Source: Planctomycetota bacterium (lineage in GTDB: Bacteria > Planctomycetota > UBA1135). From it: DNA of 9,574 nucleotides. The DNA lies in assembly GCA_022447335.1 (NCBI GenBank), contig JAKVCF010000090.1, positions 1-9,574 of the forward strand. Reading direction: 5' to 3'. The notes below the pieces were generated by a model. That model saw nothing but the letters and a program-made list of their open reading frames with translations. It was not told the origin of the DNA and searched no databases. A program made the translations under genes and the position numbers. How positions within the stretch are numbered: the stretch's first letter is position 1; the number at the start of each line of letters is the position of its first letter. Positions 1 through 6,616 of this stretch are shown piece after piece.

Positions 1-1
1 C

Positions 2-1165
2 CCCGAGATCTATGTCGCTCCGCCAGAGGTCACAGTGCAGGCGCCGGAAAGCGGAGTGACCGCTGAGCTCATTGAGGCGCTGGTCACGCGCATGGAGAAG
101 ATTGGAGATAGCCAGGAAGCCGATCGGCAGCTAATCGCCGAGTTGAGCGGCCGCATCGTCGATGGCGAATTAGGCGTCATGCGCATGCTCCAGGAAATGG
201 AGGAAGCCGATGCCGTGCGGGCAGCCGAGGCCGCTGCAGCCGAAGCTGCTCTGAAACCAGCTTCCGTGGAGGGCGCGTCAGGAATCAACTCTCCGACTCT
301 GCCAGATTCGGTCGAAGATCCGATCAATGAAGATGAGGTCTGGCTCGGTGCGATGAACGGATTGATCGCACTTGGCGGAAATCCAGAGTTTCGCTTTCGC
401 AAAGGTGAGCGCGTGCCTGGGAAGTCGGTGTTGCGCAACGTGCTCTTTCTAAGTTGGGGGCAGGATGGCCTGATTGATTCGGTGGTGCGTGCAGACCGTG
501 TGGAATTCCAGTTGCAGGAAAGCGCCGGCATGCTCGTGATGCGTTTCTACGAAGGCACGCGTACGCGCGGTGCCAACAAGACTTTGCTGGCGGGTGGGGG
601 GCTGCGGGTTGCCCTGGACGAAGTCGATGTGCGTGCATGGCGCGAACATTTCCCCGAGCTGGTGCAGGCGGGATCGGCCATTTTGGCTGAAGATGAGGTG
701 GCAGAAATTGTCACCACTGAGAATGCCGTGGGTGACTCTCAGACTGTGGCAGGAGTGGATGCGGAAGAAGACGCGGCTCCGGCACCCGACGAATCCAATT
801 CCGCATGGGATCCGGAGAAGGTTGAAGAGATGCGCCAGGGCGTCGATGCCCTGCTTTCGGTCGAACGCGCGTCAGGCTTCTACCGGCTGCAGCGCGTAAC
901 TGGTGCTACCGACCGTGAAATGCAGGGCGTACGTCTGGCGTGGTACGACCCCAGTGGTCGCCTCTTCCAGTACGTTGAAGCCGACCGTCTTGAAATTGCT
1001 CCGCGTGGCAAGGGTTGGTTGGAGCTGCGTTTTCATGACGGATCCTTCCGTCGCCAGGACAAGCTGATGCCTTTCCAGGGCGGTCTTTATCGCCTGCACC
1101 TTGCAGATCAGGATCTGCAAACCTGGCGGGCGACTGGCGCGCCGATTCTCGACGCTACGCCGTGA
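2..1165 (+). CDS. Unidentified protein with duplicated ~100-residue domain (5' end outside window)
   Basis: I do not recognise a family. The frame is open from base 2, so the true start probably lies before the window; the first in-window start codon is GTG at 35, used here for residue numbers. Residues about 8-72 are rich in Ala, Glu, Met and Leu and look helical, possibly coiled coil. Residues about 108-203 and 270-366 are two diverged copies of one domain, sharing an ADR(V/L)E motif, an RF(Y/H)(E/D)G motif and a WR near the end. The linker between them (about 215-260) is acidic and low in complexity. The pattern of short alternating hydrophobic strands suggests beta-rich domains, but that is inference. 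No membrane segment is visible; a signal peptide cannot be judged without the N-terminus. The stop codon overlaps the xseA start by 4 nt (GTGA), so the gene is probably co-transcribed and translationally coupled with xseA. Confidence 0.8.
   Translation, partial: PEIYVAPPEVTVQAPESGVTAELIEALVTRMEKIGDSQEADRQLIAELSGRIVDGELGVMRMLQEMEEADAVRAAEAAAAEAALKPASVEGASGINSPTLPDSVEDPINEDEVWLGAMNGLIALGGNPEFRFRKGERVPGKSVLRNVLFLSWGQDGLIDSVVRADRVEFQLQESAGMLVMRFYEGTRTRGANKTLLAGGGLRVALDEVDVRAWREHFPELVQAGSAILAEDEVAEIVTTENAVGDSQTVAGVDAEEDAAPAPDESNSAWDPEKVEEMRQGVDALLSVERASGFYRLQRVTGATDREMQGVRLAWYDPSGRLFQYVEADRLEIAPRGKGWLELRFHDGSFRRQDKLMPFQGGLYRLHLADQDLQTWRATGAPILDATP
356..1132 (+). repeat. Protein-level tandem domain duplication inside the first gene
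   Basis: Copy A is encoded at about 356-643 and copy B at about 842-1132. Both have the order: hydrophobic strand with a Trp (LSWGQDG / LAWYDPSG), then ADRVE / ADRLE, then MRFYEG / LRFHDG, then an Arg-containing loop, GGLRV / GLYRL, and a closing WRE / WRA. From ADR to the closing WR the copies align with a single one-residue gap. Nucleotide similarity is low, so this is an old duplication. Confidence 0.65.
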
Positions 1166-2550
1166 GCCGATTCGAGGGAGAGGTTGTTTCGGTCAGTGAG
1201 CTGATCGAGCGGGCGCGCGAGGCGCTCGACTGTGCGGTAGGCGTGGTCGCTGTGGAGGGTGAAGTCTTTGAATACCGTGGTCCACACAGTTCGGGGCACT
1301 ATTACTTCAAACTCCGTGACAGCGATACCTCGATTGATGTCAAGATGTGGCGCGGTGCAGCGCAGCGTGGTTTGCGCTGTGCTTTGGAAGAAGGGCGTGC
1401 GGTGTTGGGTATCGGTCGACTGGATATCTGGCCGAAGCGAGGCGTGCTGTCTTTCCTGCTAGACGAGGTACACGATTTAGGTGCCGGTGATCTGGCACGT
1501 CGATTTGAAGAGTTGAAGCAGCGCCTGCTACGTGAGGGGCTCTTTGATGAATCGCGTAAACAGGGCATCCCTGAACGTCCTTGCCGAGTTGGTCTGATTA
1601 CGGCGCGCGACTCGGCGGCTGCGGCAGACGTTGAGCAGACTTGGCTCGATCTTGGAGCCCCCTTTGAAGTGGTGTACATTCCTTCTCGTGTGCAAGGTGA
1701 TGGGGCTGAGCATGGGCTAGTGAAGGCTCTGTTGGCAGCGGCTCGGCAAGACGTCGATGTCGTATTGCTTACACGCGGAGGTGGGTCGCTTGAGGATCTC
1801 TGGGCTTTTAATGAAGAAGTGCTGGTGCGCGCGATTGCCGCCTGCCCTGTGCCGGTGATCTGTGTGGTGGGGCACGAGACTGATTTCACGTTGGCGGATT
1901 TCGTTGCCGACTTACGCTGCAAGACGCCCACTGCGGGCGCGGCACGTTTGGTCGAAGGCTGGTTGCGCACTCAGCGTCGCTTGCTGCGCTTAGGGGCGCG
2001 GCTTGCTGATGCTGGCCCGGTGCACTGGGGATTAGCACGCGCGCGTTGGGTGATTGCGGGCGAGGCTTTGCCCGAAAGTTGGTCCAATCGGTGTCGACAG
2101 TTGCGAGAGCGTTACCAGGCTTCTCGGATGACACTGCAGGCGCAGCGACCGGATCGTCGACTCGCGCGCGCACAGCAGCGCCTGGCTGAGAACGAGTTAC
2201 GCTTCTTTCACGCCAGTGAGGCCGGTCGTATGCAATGGGCTTTGCGTGCGCAGCGTTGGGGGCGGCGCCTCTTGAGTGCTGGGCCCAATCAGGAGCTGGC
2301 AAGCTTTGCGCGCATATTCAGTGGACAAGGTGCGAGGCTGGAAGCGGGCTCACCGACCGCTCTACTGGAACGCGGTTATGCGCTGGTCGAGCGTTCCGAT
2401 ATGCCGGGATTCTTACGCCAGGCTAACGAGGTGAAGTTGGGGGACGTGCTTCGCATTCGCCTGGCCGCTGGACAGCTGGAGGCTACTGTGGATGCGATCA
2501 CGGACGAGCCAGAAAAGGTGCGGGTCGATAAGGTAGATTTGAGAGAATAG
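1162..2550 (+). CDS. xseA: Exodeoxyribonuclease VII large subunit
   Basis: Catalytic subunit of exonuclease VII, a cytoplasmic single-strand-specific nuclease that degrades DNA from both ends to short oligonucleotides and acts with several copies of XseB. Residues about 5-105 form the N-terminal OB-fold (GEVFEYRG...HYYFKLRD, then a strand ending WPKRGVLSF). The nuclease region carries the family signatures GLITARDSAAAADV (about 144-157), RGGGSLEDLWAFNEE (205-219) and GHETDFTLADFVADLR (237-252). The stretch after residue 265 is helical and Arg/Leu/Gln-rich, as expected for the coiled-coil arm that binds XseB. At 462 residues the length is normal. The start is GTG at 1162, overlapping the upstream stop by 4 nt. 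I see no good Shine-Dalgarno before it, so initiation probably relies on ribosomes finishing the upstream gene. xseB follows 4 nt later. Confidence 0.96.
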   Translation: MSRFEGEVVSVSELIERAREALDCAVGVVAVEGEVFEYRGPHSSGHYYFKLRDSDTSIDVKMWRGAAQRGLRCALEEGRAVLGIGRLDIWPKRGVLSFLLDEVHDLGAGDLARRFEELKQRLLREGLFDESRKQGIPERPCRVGLITARDSAAAADVEQTWLDLGAPFEVVYIPSRVQGDGAEHGLVKALLAAARQDVDVVLLTRGGGSLEDLWAFNEEVLVRAIAACPVPVICVVGHETDFTLADFVADLRCKTPTAGAARLVEGWLRTQRRLLRLGARLADAGPVHWGLARARWVIAGEALPESWSNRCRQLRERYQASRMTLQAQRPDRRLARAQQRLAENELRFFHASEAGRMQWALRAQRWGRRLLSAGPNQELASFARIFSGQGARLEAGSPTALLERGYALVERSDMPGFLRQANEVKLGDVLRIRLAAGQLEATVDAITDEPEKVRVDKVDLRE

Positions 2551-2554
2551 GACG

Positions 2555-2818
2555 ATGGCTGCAAGTAAGAAGGCGAGCAAGAAGGCGCCGAGTTTTGAAG
2601 ACGGTCTTGACCGTTTGGAAGAGCTCGTTGAAGCGCTTGAGAGTGGCGACCTCGGCCTCGAAGAAGGGGTTGATCACTACAAGGAGGGAGTTGAGTTGCT
2701 GGCCGCTCTTCAATCGCAGTTGGCTGGCGCAGAAACCCGTGTGGACGAGCTGACAACCCAGTTGCTCGAGACCCTGGCAGAGTTAGAAGAGGATGACGAC
2801 GACGGGGATGAGGACTGA
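2555..2818 (+). CDS. xseB: Exodeoxyribonuclease VII small subunit
   Basis: Small accessory subunit of exonuclease VII; several copies bind the coiled-coil arm of XseA. The 87-residue product has a Lys/Ala-rich start, then the family core FEDGLDRLEELVEALESGDL with LEEGVDHYKEGVELL, typical of the two-helix XseB hairpin. The usual length is about 65-85 residues. The extra length is the basic N-terminus and a very acidic C-terminal tail (EEDDDDGDED). ATG at 2555 lies 4 nt after the xseA stop and has a purine-rich GAGAGA 8 nt upstream (2541-2546). The acidic tail is encoded by GAC-rich DNA that also contains the alternative starts of ispA, so the two genes overlap. Confidence 0.95.
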   Translation: MAASKKASKKAPSFEDGLDRLEELVEALESGDLGLEEGVDHYKEGVELLAALQSQLAGAETRVDELTTQLLETLAELEEDDDDGDED

Positions 2819-3698
2819 GTTCCAAGCCTGGTTGGAGGCTATCGGCTCCGAAGTCGAAGCTGGCTTGCGCGAATCACTGGAAAACAGCTCGCTTGTGGGT
2901 GCCCCGGAGGGTTTACGGGAAGCAGTTACGCATGCCCTGCTCAGTGGTGGCAAGCGCGTGCGCCCGGGTCTCTGTCTTCTCGCAGCCGAAGTTTGCGGAG
3001 TAGATCGCAAGGCAGCAATGCCGGCTGCGGTTGCAGTGGAGATGGTGCATGCCTATTCGTTGGTGCACGACGACCTGCCTTGCATGGATGACGATCTGCT
3101 ACGACGCGGTCGTCCGACGGTGCATGCAGCCTTCGGCGAAGCTACCGCGGTACTTGCTGGCGATGCGTTGCAGGCACTTGCCTTCGAGGTTCTGGCGCGT
3201 CAGCCGGATTCCACCCTCGCTGTCCGCCAGAGTTTGCGGCTTGCCCGTGCGGCGGGCCCTGCAGGCATGGTCGGTGGGCAGCAGCTGGACATGCAGCTCG
3301 AGGGTGCAGGAGCTTCTGCCAGCTTGGCCGAAGTAGAACAGGTGCATGCTGGTAAGACGGGCATGCTGGTGGCGCACGCTTTCCTGCTCGGGGTCGATTT
3401 AGCGATGGAAGACGCGGGTCCTTGGGGGCAGTGGGCACTGCTCATTGGTCGGCTCTTTCAGGCTACCGACGATATTCTCGATGCTACGCGCAGTACTCAA
3501 GAGCTGGGTAAGACTGCCGGCAAAGATAATGCTGCTGAGAAAGCCACGCTAATCGCCGTGCTCGGCCTCGAAGGGGCGCGAGGTTACGCTGAAGATATTG
3601 CAGCGCAAGCGCAGGACCTGATCCCCAGGCTGCCGATGCAGCAGCGCAGTGTGGAAATTGCTGCGCTCCCGACTTACTTGTTGGAGAGATGTCGATGA
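2808..3698 (+). CDS. ispA: Polyprenyl (farnesyl/geranyl) diphosphate synthase
   Basis: Trans-prenyltransferase that condenses IPP with DMAPP/GPP, giving the FPP used for quinones, undecaprenyl phosphate and other isoprenoids. Motifs, numbered from ATG 2808: GGKRVRP (47-53), first Asp-rich motif DDLPCMDDD (88-96, Mg and allylic diphosphate binding), AGKTGML (181-187), second Asp-rich motif DDILD (221-225) and the closing GKTAGKD...KATL region (234-248). Tyr at position -5 and Ser at -4 before the first motif match the short-chain type seen in E. coli IspA, so FPP or GPP is the likely product, although GGPP cannot be excluded. Length 296 residues is typical. ATG 2793 is also in frame and would add MTTTG. 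I prefer 2808 because homology begins about there and the purine run AGAAGAGG (2785-2792) abuts 2793 with no spacing. The gene overlaps xseB by 11 nt and dxs by 4 nt. Confidence 0.94.
   Translation: MRTEFQAWLEAIGSEVEAGLRESLENSSLVGAPEGLREAVTHALLSGGKRVRPGLCLLAAEVCGVDRKAAMPAAVAVEMVHAYSLVHDDLPCMDDDLLRRGRPTVHAAFGEATAVLAGDALQALAFEVLARQPDSTLAVRQSLRLARAAGPAGMVGGQQLDMQLEGAGASASLAEVEQVHAGKTGMLVAHAFLLGVDLAMEDAGPWGQWALLIGRLFQATDDILDATRSTQELGKTAGKDNAAEKATLIAVLGLEGARGYAEDIAAQAQDLIPRLPMQQRSVEIAALPTYLLERCR
3683..3688 (+). promoter_or_regulatory. Shine-Dalgarno that decides the dxs start
   Basis: GGAGAG lies inside the last codons of ispA. It is almost abutted to an ATG at 3689 but correctly spaced (about 8 nt after GGAG) from the ATG at 3695. 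That favours 3695, which also gives the classic 4-nt ATGA stop/start overlap with ispA. Confidence 0.6.
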
Positions 3699-5617
3699 CG
3701 CGCATCCCTTTGCACCAGATCGAATCGCCCCAAGTTTTGCAGGATATGAACCTGCAGGAGCTTGAGGCTCTATGCGAAGAGATGCGCCAGGCTTTGATCG
3801 AGAAAGTCTTCCAGACGGGTGGTCACTTGGGGTCAAACCTGGGCGTGGTTGAATTGCTGGTCGGTTTGCACAGCGTCTTCGACTTCAAGCGTGACCGCTT
3901 AGTCTTTGACGTCAGTCACCAATGCTATCCGCACAAGATGCTGACTGGCCGCTATGCCGAATTTGGTGGTTTACGTCAGACGGGCGGGATTTCCGGTTTC
4001 TGTAACCGTGCGGAGTCCGAATACGACTTACTGACTGCCGGACACGCCGGTACCGCGATCTCCTTCGGTCATGGGATAGCCGAGGGCCTCCGGGGTTCTT
4101 CACGCGATGGCGAAGATCCGTGGGTTGTTTCCTTCGTAGGCGACTCTGGCTTTGCGTCAGGTGTTTCTTTTGAAGGTCTGACTCAAGCTGCTGATGCCAA
4201 GGCTCGGCAGATCGTCGTCCTGAATGATAACGAGTGGTCGATTGCCAAGTCAGTCGGTGCGCTCGCGCGCTATTTATCTCGAATTCGTTCGTCGCGCACG
4301 CTGAACAAGGTCTACGAGCGCTTGCATTCGCTGACTACTAAGATTCCCAGACTGGGGCAGCGCATGGACGAAATCGGCGAAGTCATTCGTCACGTACTCG
4401 TCCCCGGGCACGTTTTTGAGGAGCTCGGCGTCAACTACATTGGCCCACTGGATGGTCACGACCTCGAGCTTGTGATTGATTCAATCGAGCGCGCTAAGCG
4501 TCTCGATGGCCCAATTTTGTTGCACTTCTTGACAGAGAAGGGCAAAGGCTACGCGCCTGCTGCCAATGATCCTGAGCGTGCGCATGGGGTTAAGCCGCCC
4601 ACCAAGGTGCCATCGCCAGCCAACGTTGCAGCGCGTGCAGCAGCGCCAGAGCGCAAGTCCTTCACAGCGCTGTTTAGTCGTGAGCTTTTACGCATTGCTG
4701 GGCAGGACGATCGCGTGCACGCGATCACGGCGGGTATGCCTTCGGGTACTGGCCTGACGAAGTTCGCTGAGCAGTTTCCAGAGCGCTTTCATGACGTTGG
4801 CATTGCCGAGCAGCATGGCGTTGCGCTTGCGGGCGGCTTGGCGACGGCGGGCAAGCGTCCAGTTGCTGCGATCTACAGTACTTTTCTGCAGCGTGGTTTC
4901 GACCAGGTCTTCCAGGAAGTGGTTTTGCAGGGTGAGCGTGTAGTCTTTGCGATGGACCGTGGCGGTTTGGTGGGCCAGGACGGTCCGACTCATCATGGGG
5001 TCTTCGACTTGGCCTACCTGCGCGCCCTTCCGGGCGTCGTGCTAGCTTCGCCGCGCGATGAAATCGATCTGGCGCGCATGCTTGATGCCGGAGTCGTTGG
5101 TAGCACCTCGTGGGCGTTACGCTGGCCGCGTGCCAATGCGCACCCCTGTCTCGGCCCCGAGCCTGAGTTTCGTCCGGAGCTAACACCGGGCACAGCAGAG
5201 CGTCTGCGCAGTGGTTCCGATGGCTGTGTCTTTGCGCTTGGTGTGATGGTGGAGCCTGCGCTTGAAGCGGCTGAGCTGCTGGCCGAGGAAGGTATCCAGC
5301 TCGAAGTTTGGGATGCGCGTTTTTGCAAACCTCTCGACGTCGGCGCGCTGGCGGCTGCGGGCCGTCGTCACCAGTGGATGGCGACAGTCGAAGAGCACGC
5401 CCTTGCAGGTGGATTTGGCTCGGCGGTGACCGAGGCTTTGGCCGATCTGGGCCTAGCTTGCCGTGTTTCACGTCATGGCGTCCCAGACCTTTTTGTTGAC
5501 CATATGTCGTCACGTGATGAGCAGCTCGTATTCTGTGGGCTCGACCCGCAGAGCCTGGCAAAAGCTTGGCGCGAAATGACGGTTCACTCGACCCCGGCCG
5601 GGATTTCGGCTGACTAA
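3695..5617 (+). CDS. dxs: 1-deoxy-D-xylulose-5-phosphate synthase, divergent type
   Basis: Thiamine-diphosphate enzyme that condenses pyruvate with glyceraldehyde 3-phosphate to DXP, the entry step of the MEP pathway; DXP can also feed thiamine and pyridoxal synthesis. At 640 residues it is full length, with three transketolase-like domains. Key places: GGHLGSNLG (42-50, active-site His), DVSHQCYPHK (72-81), GHAGT (116-120), the TPP/Mg motif from GDS (149-151) to NDN (177-179), GPLDGHD (250-256), FLTEKGKGY (278-286), GIAEQHG with catalytic Glu372 (369-375), STFLQRGFDQ (395-404), DRGGLVGQDGPTHHGVFD (421-438), WPRA (477-480) and VEEHALAGGFGS (565-576). Two oddities: GDS replaces the usual GDG, and Phe402 sits where most Dxs have Tyr (QRAYDQ). 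Everything else expected is present, so I read it as an active enzyme from a divergent lineage. An alternative start at 3689 adds two residues. Confidence 0.95.
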   Translation: MTRIPLHQIESPQVLQDMNLQELEALCEEMRQALIEKVFQTGGHLGSNLGVVELLVGLHSVFDFKRDRLVFDVSHQCYPHKMLTGRYAEFGGLRQTGGISGFCNRAESEYDLLTAGHAGTAISFGHGIAEGLRGSSRDGEDPWVVSFVGDSGFASGVSFEGLTQAADAKARQIVVLNDNEWSIAKSVGALARYLSRIRSSRTLNKVYERLHSLTTKIPRLGQRMDEIGEVIRHVLVPGHVFEELGVNYIGPLDGHDLELVIDSIERAKRLDGPILLHFLTEKGKGYAPAANDPERAHGVKPPTKVPSPANVAARAAAPERKSFTALFSRELLRIAGQDDRVHAITAGMPSGTGLTKFAEQFPERFHDVGIAEQHGVALAGGLATAGKRPVAAIYSTFLQRGFDQVFQEVVLQGERVVFAMDRGGLVGQDGPTHHGVFDLAYLRALPGVVLASPRDEIDLARMLDAGVVGSTSWALRWPRANAHPCLGPEPEFRPELTPGTAERLRSGSDGCVFALGVMVEPALEAAELLAEEGIQLEVWDARFCKPLDVGALAAAGRRHQWMATVEEHALAGGFGSAVTEALADLGLACRVSRHGVPDLFVDHMSSRDEQLVFCGLDPQSLAKAWREMTVHSTPAGISAD

Positions 5618-5646
5618 GCGCTCCGCTGCCGGTAGGTTTTGCAGGT

Positions 5647-5661
5647 GAGGGAAGTGCCCTC
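5647..5661 (+). other. Small hairpin in the dxs-nadK spacer
   Basis: GAGGG (5647-5651) can pair with CCCTC (5657-5661) around a 5-nt loop. No T-run follows, so it is not a classic intrinsic terminator. The stem is short and could be chance. Confidence 0.25.
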
Positions 5662-5668
5662 CGCACAG

Positions 5669-5686
5669 GTGGTCGCGCGCGACCAC
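5669..5686. promoter_or_regulatory. Perfect 18-bp palindrome upstream of nadK
   Basis: GTGGTCGCGCGCGACCAC is a perfect inverted repeat with 9-bp arms and no spacer, ending 19 nt before the nadK start. As DNA it could be a dimeric repressor site. As RNA it could fold into a 7-bp stem with a CGCG loop, which might affect nadK translation or protect a processed transcript end. No T-run follows, so intrinsic termination is unlikely. It sits in the only sizeable gap (88 nt) of the + strand block, which may mark a separate promoter for nadK. The role is inferred; the symmetry is seen directly. Confidence 0.4.
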
Positions 5687-5705
5687 AATTCTTCGATCGG
5701 AGACG

Positions 5706-6593
5706 ATGGCGTCCAACTCGACCTCGCGAAATATCCGCTCTGACCGACTGCAGCTGCCGCAGTCGCGTTTACCTCGGGTTTTGATCCTCGGCGACCAGGC
5801 TAAGCCGGATGTCCCCGAATTGGCCGAGCGTCTGGTGGAGTACCTCGGTGACCGCGCCAAAGTGCTGGGGGTGGATCTCAAGCGCAGTGCCGAGCCGATC
5901 CGCAAGAAGCCCGATCTGGTTCTGGTATTGGGGGGAGATGGCGCCATGTTGGCCGCATCGCGACGTCTTGGTAAGCGTCGTGTACCTGTCATGGGCATCA
6001 ACTTTGGAACTGTCGGCTTTCTGGCTGCGGTGTCCCGCGAGCGCGCTGCGCACGTACTTGATCAGGCCTTGAAAGGAGAGGCTTGGGTCGAAGATCGCGC
6101 GATGATGCATGCTACGGTCAAGCGCGACTCGCAAGTGCTGATCGACGCTCACATCCTGAATGAGGTAGTGATCAGTCGCGCAGCGGGCAACCATCTAATT
6201 GACTGCGACCTGCTGGTTGATCGCCGTCCAGTTTGCACTTATCGAGGCGATGGGGTGATTATTAGCACGCCTACTGGATCTACCGCCTACAACCTTGCGG
6301 CTCATGGTCCGATCCTTTCGCCGCGTCTCGATGCTTGGGTTGTCACGCCGATTGCAGCGCACATGCTTGGCATGCGGCCCCTCGTGTTACCGGGGCATCG
6401 CACTGCCCATATGCGGGTACACCAGCGATCCCTGTTTACCGCCGACGGCCATGAAGAGTGTGCGCTGCGCCCGGGCGATGTGGTCCGGGTGGGGCCGTCT
6501 AGCCGCCGTTTTCAGCTGATCGTCGACCGCGATGAGTTGTTCTACGCTCGACTGCGGTCCAAGCTTCACTGGGGCGCTCCACCGGCTTCCTAA
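5706..6593 (+). CDS. nadK: NAD kinase
   Basis: Phosphorylates NAD to NADP with ATP or polyphosphate and is the only known route to NADP in most bacteria; cytoplasmic. The 295-residue product carries the family signatures in order: GGDG (76-79, nucleotide binding), GINFGTVGFL (97-106), NEVVISR (152-158), the long conserved block YRGDGVIISTPTGSTAYNLA (179-198), GPILSP (201-206), PIAAHMLGMRPLVLP (215-229) and TADGHE (245-250). Length is normal. ATG 5706 has GGAG at 5699-5702, only 3 nt upstream, which is tight but workable. The gene follows dxs after an 88-nt spacer. In several lineages nadK lies near xseB-ispA-dxs, often with tlyA between; here tlyA is absent. The MEP pathway needs NADPH, but any functional link is inference. 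The stop is 23 nt from the convergent dehydrogenase gene, with no obvious terminator between them. Confidence 0.95.
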   Translation: MASNSTSRNIRSDRLQLPQSRLPRVLILGDQAKPDVPELAERLVEYLGDRAKVLGVDLKRSAEPIRKKPDLVLVLGGDGAMLAASRRLGKRRVPVMGINFGTVGFLAAVSRERAAHVLDQALKGEAWVEDRAMMHATVKRDSQVLIDAHILNEVVISRAAGNHLIDCDLLVDRRPVCTYRGDGVIISTPTGSTAYNLAAHGPILSPRLDAWVVTPIAAHMLGMRPLVLPGHRTAHMRVHQRSLFTADGHEECALRPGDVVRVGPSSRRFQLIVDRDELFYARLRSKLHWGAPPAS

Positions 6594-6616
6594 ACTTCTC
6601 TTGGCTTGTGGCGCGT

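Noticed and set aside
1302..1970. 222-codon open frame on the minus strand opposite xseA
   Set aside because: Ser/Arg/Pro-rich antisense shadow of a clearly identified gene, with no conserved motif.
4725..5666. 313-codon open frame on the minus strand opposite dxs
   Set aside because: Its product is dominated by Arg, Pro, Gln and His with no motif, as expected for the antisense of a GC-rich gene; dxs on the plus strand is certain.
5647..5690. Intrinsic terminator after dxs
   Set aside because: Two possible stems exist, but neither is followed by a T-run, so I list them as a hairpin and a palindrome only.
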